From the NCBI GenBank assembly GCA_016721305.1, contig JADKIH010000023.1, positions 134,740 to 198,739 of the forward strand: 64,000 nt of DNA, read 5' to 3'. The notes under the pieces were generated by a model that was not told the DNA's origin, searched no databases, and saw nothing but the letters and a program-made list of their open reading frames with translations. Of the stretch, positions 1-7,758 are shown in pieces. This stretch comes from Bacteroidota bacterium (GTDB lineage: Bacteria > Bacteroidota > Bacteroidia > AKYH767-A > 2013-40CM-41-45). A program made the translations under genes and the position numbers. The stretch's first letter is position 1, and every line of letters starts with the position of its first letter.

Positions 1-221
1 CGTTTCTCATTTTCGCCGACACACTGTTCCATTTGTATGCAAGTGGTTGTATCGGCAGAAAGCGCTTCGGCCGTTTTCGAAATGACCATATTCGCTTTCT
101 CGTTGAAGATTTCTTCCTTGATGCGAGCTGTGCGGATAATCCAGTTCACCTGAATGATCAGCACGATCAAAAGCGCGACAGAAGAGATGGCCACGAAAAG
201 CCGGGTGCGGTTAAGTCTCAT
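1..221 (-). CDS. Sensor histidine kinase, N-terminal fragment (cut by window edge)
   Basis: Reading leftward from an ATG at 221-219 gives 73 codons without a stop, running off the window. The protein starts with a short basic stretch (MRLNRTR), one strong membrane segment at about residues 9-25, then a sequence like KEEIFNEKANMVISKTAEAL. In Bacteroidota this pattern (one membrane helix, then a sensor region with an FN-KAN stretch) is typical of membrane-bound two-component sensor kinases. The kinase core itself is not in the window, so the family call is inference from the N terminus. It is divergent from the propeller lipoprotein gene at 425. Any other single-pass signalling protein remains possible. 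Confidence 0.55.
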   Translation of the reverse strand, partial: MRLNRTRLFVAISSVALLIVLIIQVNWIIRTARIKEEIFNEKANMVISKTAEALSADTTTCIQMEQCVGENEK

Positions 222-231
222 TGGGTACTCA

Positions 232-239
232 CAAAAGTA
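232..239 (-). promoter_or_regulatory. Putative -7 element for the leftward sensor gene
   Basis: On the - strand the sequence reads TACTTTTG, a perfect match to the Bacteroidota -7 consensus TAnnTTTG, about 10 bp ahead of the sensor start codon. I see no convincing TTG -33 element at the usual spacing, so this is a tentative call. Confidence 0.3.
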
Positions 240-326
240 ATCTTTTCAAGAGCCGATTTCCACCCATTAACAGGTTAATAACAGGTCAATAACCGGTGAG
301 TAACAACAATTCCGGTCATTGATACG

Positions 327-334
327 TACATTTG
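327..334 (+). promoter_or_regulatory. Putative -7 element for the propeller lipoprotein
   Basis: TACATTTG matches the Bacteroidota -7 consensus TAnnTTTG. It would give a leader of roughly 85 nt before the ATG at 425. No good -33 TTG lies 19-21 nt upstream, so support is partial. Confidence 0.3.
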
Positions 335-424
335 CTTCATAACAATCCCGAATCCCTCAACAATCAAATCCCTCTAAGGCGTATCTTCCACACTTTAGTC
401 AGGACGATTCCAAACCATCAAAAA

Positions 425-1531
425 ATGAAAAACCACATCCGTCAATTTTATCCGATTGCTTTACTCGTTTTGTTGATCACATCGTGTCAGGGACAGGATA
501 AGACGAAAGACAGTCTGAATTCTGCTGAGCCGCTCGCCTTGGCTCCATTGCAGATGCTATTTAACATTGCGGAATTGTCGGACTATAAAATTGTGAAAGC
601 CGATACAAGGCTTCACATTAATTGGTACATCCGTTCAATGTTGCAGGATCAAAAGGGTGATCTTTGGATGGGAACATATCATGGCGGAGCCGCACACTAC
701 GATGGGAGTGCTTTGATTTACCTGAATAACGAATCAGGGATGAGCGGTAATGTTATTCGCGAAATGGCCGAAGATAAATCAGGAGGAATTTGGTTTGCCA
801 CCGATGGTGGTGTAAGTTTTTACAATGGCAAATCGTTTAAGAATTATTCTAAAAAGGATGGACTGGGCAGCAATAATGTTTGGAGTGTTTTAATCGACAA
901 GCAAGGAACCTTATGGTTTGGAACCGATGAAGGTGCTTATCGATTCGATGGCAAAAGTTTTACTTCGTTTACTCTTCCCGAGGCTGATTTATCAAAATTC
1001 AAAGACGGATACGTATATCCTGCACCAAAGCTGGTGAATGATATTTTCCAGGATAAAGCAGGCAATATTTGGTTTGCAACAAATGGCGGAGGTGTTTATT
1101 GCTACGATGGAAAAACGACAACTAATATTTCGGAGAAAGAAGGACTCTGCAATAATTTTGTTCAAAGCGTTTCGCAGGACAATGCCGAAAATATGTGGTT
1201 CAGTTCTCGTTTTGGAGGCGTAAGCAAATACGATGGTAAGAATCTCACGAACATTTCAGAAAAGGACGGACTCAGCAATAAATTCATCTGGTCGGTATTC
1301 GACGACGGCAAAGGTGGATTATGGTTTGCAACCGGCGGCGGCGGAGTTTGTCGTTACAACGGAAAAACATTTGAGACGTATACGAAGAAAGATGGCTTTG
1401 CGAGTGATTACGTGCAGAGCATAATGATGGACAAGGCCGGTAACATTTGGTTTGGCACATCGCAAGGCTTGACACGTTTTGACGGAGTGAAATTTGAGAG
1501 TTTCCCGGAGGCGGCGAATACGGGTTGCTAG
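425..1531 (+). CDS. Two-component regulator propeller (Reg_prop) lipoprotein
   Basis: A predicted lipoprotein of 368 residues. The chosen ATG at 425 opens a signal peptide ending in the lipobox LITSC (Cys21); the longer in-frame upstream extension has no signal character. The rest is seven repeats of about 45 residues, each with a D-x-x-G-x-(I/L)-W-F-(G/A)-T core followed by G-(G/V)-x-x-(Y/R)-(Y/F)-(D/N)-G, which is the Reg_prop beta-propeller repeat known from the periplasmic part of hybrid two-component sensors. Here the propeller stands alone with no kinase or YYY domain. It is divergent from a sensor-kinase-like gene, so a role as its external sensing partner is possible but is inference. 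A hairpin terminator follows. Confidence 0.85.
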   Translation: MKNHIRQFYPIALLVLLITSCQGQDKTKDSLNSAEPLALAPLQMLFNIAELSDYKIVKADTRLHINWYIRSMLQDQKGDLWMGTYHGGAAHYDGSALIYLNNESGMSGNVIREMAEDKSGGIWFATDGGVSFYNGKSFKNYSKKDGLGSNNVWSVLIDKQGTLWFGTDEGAYRFDGKSFTSFTLPEADLSKFKDGYVYPAPKLVNDIFQDKAGNIWFATNGGGVYCYDGKTTTNISEKEGLCNNFVQSVSQDNAENMWFSSRFGGVSKYDGKNLTNISEKDGLSNKFIWSVFDDGKGGLWFATGGGGVCRYNGKTFETYTKKDGFASDYVQSIMMDKAGNIWFGTSQGLTRFDGVKFESFPEAANTGC

Positions 1532-1576
1532 AAAAATAATTGGGAACAGGAAAGACGACTTTCCTTATTAGATCGA

Positions 1577-1638
1577 AAGGGGCTTTCCCCGGTGGCAGAT
1601 TTGACAATCGACTACCGAGGAAAGCCTCTTCTTTTTTT
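1577..1638 (+). terminator. Rho-independent terminator after the propeller gene
   Basis: The arm at 1577-1595 pairs over about 19 bp (with G-T pairs) with 1612-1629, with a loop of about 16 nt, and is followed by a run of seven T at about 1632-1638. It lies directly downstream of the stop at 1531. Confidence 0.7.
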
Positions 1639-1684
1639 AACGAACAATTTATATATTTACAATCATTCAACACACTAAACCAAC

Positions 1685-2692
1685 TTGCACCATGATTTCT
1701 ATTCTAAAAAACCATTCATTCTGTTTCTTTTTTTCGCATTCTCATTTAATGCGAATGCGCAAAATGAAGAATACGCCACCTTTATTTCGAAGGCAGATTC
1801 GCTTTATCAGGCAAAGGATTATAAAAATTCCGGATTAGCATATTCGAACGCATTCAAGGCGCTCGGATGGAAAGGTTATATCATGGACCGTTATAATGCT
1901 GCATGTTCATGGGCCTTGGCGAATGTGCCTGATAGCGCATTTTATCAATTGAATAAGGTGCTTTCAAATTCGAAGGGCAATGAATTAAGTTCTATTTCGT
2001 CTGATCCTGATTTGATGTCACTTCAAAGCGATGCACGATGGAATGTGTTGATGGAAGACTGGAAAAAGCTTCGCGAGAAAATTGAGAAAAATTGGGATCG
2101 ACCATTAGTGGCACGATTGGATTCGATTTACAGAGATGATCAGGAAGGCCGGCAGCGAATTGGTGAGGTCAGCGATAAATATGGATACGATTCAAAGGAG
2201 ATTAAGGATCTTTGGAAAGAGATTGTCGAAAAGGATTCTTTGAATTTAATTAAAGTGACAGCTATTCTTGATACAAGAGGATGGTTGGGAGAAGACGTCA
2301 TCGGCCAGCAAGGCAATACAGCACTATTTCTTGTAATTCAACATGCCGACATCACGACACAGGTAAAGTACCTTCCTATGATGAGAGATGCTGTGAAAAA
2401 CGGTCGTGCCAATGCTTCCAGTCTAGCTTTACTTGAAGACCGTGTTGCTTTGCGCCAGGGGAAAATGCAGATTTATGGAAGTCAGGTAGGAACTGATAAC
2501 AATACCGGTTTACATTATGTTTTTCCAATGGAAGACCCCGATAATGTAGATAAAAGAAGAGCAGAAGTTGGACTTGAACCGCTGGCCGACTATGTGTCGG
2601 AATATGAAATTGTGTGGGATGTGGAACAGTATAAGAAGAATCTGCCGAAGTATATAGAAATGGCGAAGGAGGTATTTCCTAAGAATAAGTAA
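1685..2692 (+). CDS. DUF6624-type exported protein; start region frameshifted
   Basis: The body (about residues 120-280) matches the DUF6624 pattern, with a WLGEDVIGQQGNTALFLVIQ core, then HAD and LEDRVALRQGKMQIYGSQ. Residues 25-110 look like a tetratricopeptide-type helical region (ADSLYQAKDYKNSGLAYSNA). The open frame begins only with a TTG at 1685. The natural ATG at 1692 is out of frame by one base. If the A run at 1706-1711 had seven A instead of six, that ATG would read MISILKKPFILFLFFAFSF, NANAQ, an excellent signal peptide. I therefore infer a one-base loss, with a true start at 1692. Function of the family is unknown. Confidence 0.75.
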   Translation: MHHDFYSKKPFILFLFFAFSFNANAQNEEYATFISKADSLYQAKDYKNSGLAYSNAFKALGWKGYIMDRYNAACSWALANVPDSAFYQLNKVLSNSKGNELSSISSDPDLMSLQSDARWNVLMEDWKKLREKIEKNWDRPLVARLDSIYRDDQEGRQRIGEVSDKYGYDSKEIKDLWKEIVEKDSLNLIKVTAILDTRGWLGEDVIGQQGNTALFLVIQHADITTQVKYLPMMRDAVKNGRANASSLALLEDRVALRQGKMQIYGSQVGTDNNTGLHYVFPMEDPDNVDKRRAEVGLEPLADYVSEYEIVWDVEQYKKNLPKYIEMAKEVFPKNK

Positions 2693-2774
2693 GTATTTAA
2701 AGGTTTCAGCTATTTCACCATTAGTATTATACTTGAAACAATTCAGAAATAATATTCCAGGCAAATGTTGTCAC

Positions 2775-2941
2775 TTAGAACACACGAGTTCCCCTTCGGG
2801 GATGACAACATCCTGGTGTTAATCTGTCGTTCATCGTCCGCGGAAAGTGATTGTTCAACGGATACAGCTTCTTGCGGACGATGAACGACAGTTCTAAAAA
2901 AAGAAGCCTGTCATCCCCGAAGGGGAATTCGTGTGTTCTAA
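2775..2941. repeat. Double-hairpin intergenic element
   Basis: Two nested inverted repeats fill most of the gap between genes. The outer arms, 2775-2807 and 2909-2941, pair over 33 bp with very few mismatches, and each contains a CCCC-TTCG-GGG type mini-palindrome. The inner arms, 2824-2841 and 2874-2891, are an exact 18-bp inverted repeat containing GTCGTTCATCGTCCG. A related inner arm (GTCGTTCCTCGTCCG) recurs at 40931-41006. There is no T run, so it is not a standard terminator. It resembles a REP- or MITE-like structured repeat. Confidence 0.75.
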
Positions 2942-2987
2942 GCGACCTCGTTATCAATATTTCTATTTTTAAAAATTGCTTCTAGTT

Positions 2988-3353
2988 ATGAATATGATCC
3001 GGCTTCTAACACTGATTATATTTTGCAGTTTCACTCAATTTGCAAGTGCTCAAAAGCCTTCCGACGGCACCTACATTTACGATGTAGCTTTTGAGGAATG
3101 GAATGGTAAATCGAATGGAGCAACTTGTGTCATAAAAATAATGGGCGATTCAATATATGTCATTCACAATGGCGGAAATATGACCGGTAAAAAGGGTGAT
3201 ATACTTGAAAGTGGAATCATAATGAAGCATTCACAATCCGGGAAGTGGATTATTGCTCATAAAGCCGAAGATGTTAATGCAAAAGAAATTGGCGCATGCT
3301 CAGGTGGGCCGACTATAATTGATTTTAAGAGGAAGAAATATTGGTCATGTTAG
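2988..3353 (+). CDS. Small exported protein, unknown function
   Basis: The protein has 121 residues from the ATG at 2988. A signal peptide of about 20 residues ends near FASAQ, followed by a mature domain of about 100 residues with predicted beta strands and two cysteines (CVIK and ACSGG), then a third Cys as the last residue. The gene begins about 45 nt after the double-hairpin repeat. I do not recognise the family. The upstream TTG at 2976 would add only four residues and is less likely as the start. Confidence 0.6.
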   Translation: MNMIRLLTLIIFCSFTQFASAQKPSDGTYIYDVAFEEWNGKSNGATCVIKIMGDSIYVIHNGGNMTGKKGDILESGIIMKHSQSGKWIIAHKAEDVNAKEIGACSGGPTIIDFKRKKYWSC

Positions 3354-3437
3354 TATCATAATTGTTGTGGAGAAGGGTCTTTCGTTTTCTGATCGAGAAC
3401 TTATTGTAACTTTAATCTTTCACAGAAAACATAGCCA

Positions 3438-5156
3438 ATGAAAAAACTCTTTACATCCTTTATATTTTCAGCTTTCTTTATTTCATCTCACGCGCAAGTA
3501 CCTTCTTTCGATTGGGCAAAGCAATTAGGCGACCCGGTATCGAATGTTTTCGTTTTATCTTCGGTAACGGATCAGCAAGGAAGTTTTTACATGGCCGGCC
3601 TCTTTAGCGGGGCAGCGGATTTTGATCCTGGAAGCGGAGTCGACACACTCACCGATGCGGGCTTTGGCGATATTTTTATTTCAAAGCTCGATTCGTCCGG
3701 AAATTTTCAATGGGTGAGACAGATTGGAAGAGAGTCGTACGATCAGGCAAGTTCAATTGCAATTGATTCTAGCGACAATATCTACATAACAGGATTCATC
3801 AGCAGAGACTCCACCGATTTTGATCCGGGTCCCGGTACATATTTTTTATCGAATCCTAATAATGCAGCTTCAACTTTTGTTCTTAAACTCGATTCAGGGG
3901 GAAATTTTATTTGGGCAAAAATACTTGGCCCCGATAGTAATAGCCCGAGTTCAATCACCCTAGATGCCAGCGGCAATTTACTTATTGCCGGAATTTTTGG
4001 CGGCACCATTGATTTTGATCCCGGTACGGGAAGTGAAAACATGACAGCCTTTACCGAAGATATTTATATTTTGAAATTGACGGATAATGGAGATTTTATT
4101 TGGGCAAGACAGATAGGCACAGTGACAACAAATTCCAGAGCGTACTCAATTGCTGCAGACGGAGCCGATAATTTGTACGTAACAGGATTGCTTCTTGGCA
4201 CTGTAGATTTCGATCCGGGCGTTGGAGTCATGAATCTTACGTCGACCTCACAATTTGGTGCACAGTATATTTTAAAACTTACTTCAGCAGGTGATTTTGT
4301 TTGGGCTAATGCGATCAATGGAAGCCTCTCGCAAACAGGTGGCGAGCGCGCAATTCGTGTAGATCGAATGGGAAACTTGTTCACTGCAGGCTGGTTTAAT
4401 AATACCGTGGATTTTGATCCTAACGCAGGAGTTCATACGCTTACTGTTTCAGCTTCCGAACCAAGCCCGACATATCTTTTGAAGCTCGATTCAAGCGGAG
4501 CTTTCGTTTGGGCTAAGCAAATTGCCGATGCAGGCAATGGAGCATTCCGCGCATTTAATCTCGATGCTTCGGACAATCTATATGTAGCAGGAAGACTCAT
4601 TTCTGTAGGAGATTTTGATCCCGGTGCGGCCGTTGATACACTTTCAAATGCAACAGGCAATACGTTTATCGCGAAATACGATACAGCAGGAGCTTTGGAT
4701 TGGGCGATAAATTTTTCTAACTCCGATCCGAATAATGATCATAATGTAAGTTTGAATATTGATGTATTTGGAAATATAATTACAACAGGAGTTTTCTCCG
4801 ACACGGCAGATTTTGATCCGGGTATCGGATTAAGTAATCTCATTTCAAATTCAGGAGGAGATTTATTCATTCAAAAATTAAATCAAAGCGGATTTTCATC
4901 TATTAGTGAGTTTGAAAGTGGAGAACAAGGGGTGGTAATTTTCCCGAATCCGAATACCGGCACTTTTCAAATTCGTATGGAGAAGCATGGACGCTATTCT
5001 ATTTTTAATGAATGTGGGCAGTTAGTTCGATCCCTTACGGTTACAAACTCAAATCTGAATTTGATTTCAGTTGATGATTTACAAGAGGGAATCTATTTCA
5101 TTTCGGGAGGTGAAATCGGGATTTCCCATGCGAAAATAATTGTGATCCATAATTAA
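3438..5156 (+). CDS. T9SS-secreted repeat protein with seven DFDPG units
   Basis: This is a 572-residue secreted protein. A signal peptide (residues 1-19, ending SSHAQ) precedes seven repeats of about 60 residues, each with D-x-x-x-N-(L/I)-Y-(V/I)-(T/A)-G, a DFDPG or DFDPN signature and an F-(V/I)-x-K-L-D-S-(S/G)-G-x-F-x-W-A strand. This resembles SBBP-type beta-propeller repeats. The last 75 residues form a T9SS type A sorting domain (VVIFPNPNTGTFQIRM to the end), so export to the surface through the gliding/T9SS machinery is expected. The repeat's ligand is unknown; the acidic DFDPG loop suggests calcium binding, by inference only. Confidence 0.85.
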   Translation: MKKLFTSFIFSAFFISSHAQVPSFDWAKQLGDPVSNVFVLSSVTDQQGSFYMAGLFSGAADFDPGSGVDTLTDAGFGDIFISKLDSSGNFQWVRQIGRESYDQASSIAIDSSDNIYITGFISRDSTDFDPGPGTYFLSNPNNAASTFVLKLDSGGNFIWAKILGPDSNSPSSITLDASGNLLIAGIFGGTIDFDPGTGSENMTAFTEDIYILKLTDNGDFIWARQIGTVTTNSRAYSIAADGADNLYVTGLLLGTVDFDPGVGVMNLTSTSQFGAQYILKLTSAGDFVWANAINGSLSQTGGERAIRVDRMGNLFTAGWFNNTVDFDPNAGVHTLTVSASEPSPTYLLKLDSSGAFVWAKQIADAGNGAFRAFNLDASDNLYVAGRLISVGDFDPGAAVDTLSNATGNTFIAKYDTAGALDWAINFSNSDPNNDHNVSLNIDVFGNIITTGVFSDTADFDPGIGLSNLISNSGGDLFIQKLNQSGFSSISEFESGEQGVVIFPNPNTGTFQIRMEKHGRYSIFNECGQLVRSLTVTNSNLNLISVDDLQEGIYFISGGEIGISHAKIIVIHN

Positions 5157-5236
5157 AATCTATGCAGAGCTCTTATTTTTGCAGGAAAATTCGAAGCTTT
5201 GAAAAAGGGAAAATGTGTAATTTTGTTTAATATTAT

Positions 5237-5703
5237 ATGGCAATCAATCTGCAAATAGCAAAAAATTTACGCGATGTTCACTTCGGCGGTAACTGGACTT
5301 GGTCAACATTGAAAGAACATTTGTCCGATGTTAGCTGGCAACAAGCAACGACGAAAGTTCAATCGTTCAACACCATTGCTACGCTTGTTTTTCATATTAA
5401 TTACTACGTTGATATAACGATAAAAGTATTGGAAGGTAAAGGCCTTACCGGAAAGGATATATATAGTTTCGACCATCCGCCGATCAACTCCTCCTCCGAT
5501 TGGGAAGCAATGTTGAATAAACTCTGGACCGATGCAGAGAAGTGTGCTGCTCTGATGGAGAAGTTTCCGGATGAAAAATTAGGGGAAGTATTTTTTGAGG
5601 AGAAATATGGTACGTACTATAGAAATTTCCATGGGCTTATTGAGCATACGCATTATCATCTCGGCAGATCGTGATCATCAAAAAGCTGCTTGCATCTGCA
5701 TAA
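5237..5703 (+). CDS. DinB family protein, C terminus frameshifted
   Basis: The four-helix DinB fold is indicated by a metal-type His in FHINYYV near residue 53 and the closing EHTHYHLG motif. DinB-like proteins are putative metal-dependent enzymes, some of them thiol transferases. The open frame stops at 5674 directly after HLGRS. Inserting one C after GGC at 5663-5665 restores HLGQIVIIKKLLASA and a stop at 5701-5703, the family's standard ending. I infer a single-base loss. A second DinB gene lies at 35038. Confidence 0.8.
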
Positions 5704-5819
5704 TTTGGTTTTCAATAATTTATTTGATTGGCTATTTTTATAAAAATTCTCCAATCAGTGGAGTGGCAGACATACAATAGCAGGTATATTTAAGGGGGCC
5801 ACTGTGCGGAGGCCTTTAC

Positions 5820-5850
5820 TTGTCCCGAATCCTAATTTGTTGTATCTTCG
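5820..5850 (+). promoter_or_regulatory. Putative Bacteroidota promoter
   Basis: TTG at 5820-5822, 20 nt spacer, then TATCTTCG at 5843-5850, a one-base variant of TAnnTTTG. It would start transcription about 45 nt ahead of the lipoprotein gene at 5901. Confidence 0.4.
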
Positions 5851-5900
5851 AATGAAGGCATTTGATTGTCTTCCGTCGATCTAATATTTGACATTTCTAG

Positions 5901-6289
5901 ATGAAAATTCAAGCATTTTTATTTTTTGCGGCAACAATTTTGTTCAATTCTTGCGATCCCGGATTAAACGGCGATTTGAAAGTGTTTAACAACACAAGCG
6001 TTAATTTGAATTTAGTCACGTATGATTTTGATTCAAGCGATACGCTCACATATTTGCTCCATCCAAATGCAAATGTTACCGTTAAAGTACTAGGCGGACT
6101 AGGCAATCAAAAACATTTGATTGTTGTCCGTGTGAGCTGAAAGGGATTGTCATTTCTTCGGCTGCAGGAAATGTTAAAAAAGATCCTACGGTAAAAGAAA
6201 ACTGGGTTATTCCTAATAAGGATGAGCAAAAGAAGTTCGGAGGAGAGGATTTGCGGTGCGAGTTTCATGTATATCAGAAAGATTTATAA
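5901..6289 (+). CDS. Small lipoprotein, frameshifted
   Basis: The protein opens with a lipoprotein signal ending FNSC (Cys18). The first frame stops at 6140. One extra A in the run at 6109-6113 lets the frame continue as FDCCPCELKGIVISSAAGNV to a stop at 6287-6289, giving about 129 residues. The continuation has a CCPC cysteine cluster and typical codon use, so I treat this as one gene with a homopolymer deletion. The family is not recognised. Confidence 0.6.
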
Positions 6290-6307
6290 ATAAGCGTTTG
6301 CATCAAA

Positions 6308-7747
6308 ATGAAAATTTGCTTTTCACTATCGTTTATATTATTCACTTTGAATTGTGCTTTCGCAGAGCAGGCGATTACATATCCCGTCTACAATAATAAC
6401 AGCAATATTTTTGAAATTAGTTCGATCGAAACTCCGGCGCACACTTTTCTTGCCGTTGTTTACGATGCCGGTCCGGGCGATCAGGCGATTGTTATGCGCA
6501 GTATTGATTTTGGCGTTACATGGGATTCGATTATCAATTTCGAAATCGATTCTGTTTATGGCTCAACCTATGATCCTTTTCTTTCGGTCGACAGTGTCGG
6601 GAATATTTATTTATCGGCCATGCGGGGAACTGCAGTGAACTGGGGAGCCTATAATGGTCATGATACGTGGATTTGGAAATCGGCAGACGACGGTTTAACA
6701 TGGAAGCAATGGGGATATTCGCCTAACGCCGGATCAAATACGGGAACAGACTTTCCACGAACCGTTGCCTGGTCGGATCAGGAATTTCTAATGTCGTATC
6801 AATTGTTGAATTCGCCAAATTATTCGATAAACATTGCCCGTTCTTCCGATGGAGGTGCAACATGGAATTCTGTTGACACCATTAGCATTTCGAATTTAAT
6901 GATAGGCTGCGCATCAATTGGAAGAGGCTTTGGAGGAAAAGTCCATCTAAGTTTTGCTGAGCGAACGACGACGCAGGTTTATTATGCGGAGAGCTCCGAT
7001 ACAGGTCGGACGTTTTCGACGTCAATTGTTGTGGCCAATTTTTCATCTTTAGGTTACATGTATCTGACTTCAATCGTTTCGAATCCATTGATTCAGCATC
7101 ACGGCATTTTATTTCACGCCGCACATCGTTTTGAAAATTCATACTACGCTTACACCTCGAATGGCATTAATTGGAATACAACCTTCCTCGATAGCACGAG
7201 CGGATATTGTGATGCGTTTATTGATTCATCGGGAATTATTCATCTTGCTTATGGTAAAGTTTCGGGAACTATGTATTATGAATGCTATCGTTATTCAGTG
7301 GATTCAGGAGCAACATTCTCGACACCCTTCGCAGTCGATTCCGTTCCTTTTTCTGCTTCACTTGCATTTTCGATGGGCGACTATTCCTCCATTCTCGACG
7401 GCTCCGACGGAAAGATTCACATTACATGGTGTGCCAATGACGGAAATCGGTGTTCGGCAAAGCACAGCGTGCTTGTAAATCCGTTTGCCTCAGTTCCAGT
7501 TATTGAAGACAATGTTGAGTACTTGATCAATTACAGTTCTGTTACGAAGTCGCTTACGATTTCCAATCAGCTCAATGGGAAGTTTGATGTAGAAATATAT
7601 GATGCACTGTCGAAGACTATTTTTGCAAAAAGTTCGGCGAGCAACACCTGCGTTGTAAATATGCAGATGTTTAAGGCGGGAGTTTATCTGGTACGAGTGG
7701 GATATGCGGACAAGAAGGGAGTGGTAAAAAAGATTTATGTTAATTAA
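6308..7747 (+). CDS. T9SS-secreted sialidase-like (BNR repeat) propeller protein
   Basis: The protein has 479 residues, with a signal peptide ending NCAFAEQ. At least five Asp-box (BNR) repeats of the form S-x-D-x-G-x-T-W/F are visible, for example RSIDFGVTWDS, KSADDGLTWKQ and RSSDGGATWNS, which mark six-bladed sialidase-type propellers. The catalytic arginine triad of true sialidases cannot be confirmed by eye, so enzymatic activity is not claimed. The C-terminal 80 residues look like a T9SS sorting domain (FKAGVYLVRVGYADKKGVVKK). It begins 18 nt after the preceding lipoprotein and may share its transcript. Confidence 0.75.
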   Translation: MKICFSLSFILFTLNCAFAEQAITYPVYNNNSNIFEISSIETPAHTFLAVVYDAGPGDQAIVMRSIDFGVTWDSIINFEIDSVYGSTYDPFLSVDSVGNIYLSAMRGTAVNWGAYNGHDTWIWKSADDGLTWKQWGYSPNAGSNTGTDFPRTVAWSDQEFLMSYQLLNSPNYSINIARSSDGGATWNSVDTISISNLMIGCASIGRGFGGKVHLSFAERTTTQVYYAESSDTGRTFSTSIVVANFSSLGYMYLTSIVSNPLIQHHGILFHAAHRFENSYYAYTSNGINWNTTFLDSTSGYCDAFIDSSGIIHLAYGKVSGTMYYECYRYSVDSGATFSTPFAVDSVPFSASLAFSMGDYSSILDGSDGKIHITWCANDGNRCSAKHSVLVNPFASVPVIEDNVEYLINYSSVTKSLTISNQLNGKFDVEIYDALSKTIFAKSSASNTCVVNMQMFKAGVYLVRVGYADKKGVVKKIYVN

Positions 7748-7758
7748 TTTGTTGAGTT

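Noticed and set aside
33..278. A + strand open frame of 81 codons
   Set aside because: It is the antisense shadow of the sensor-kinase N terminus, which has a clear membrane helix and family-like sequence on the - strand.
2775..2941. The double hairpin as a terminator
   Set aside because: No T run follows either stem and the arms are much longer than in terminators.
5160..5182. AGAGCTCT followed by TTATTTTTG as a terminator
   Set aside because: The stem is too short and the palindrome has no loop; the T stretch is broken.
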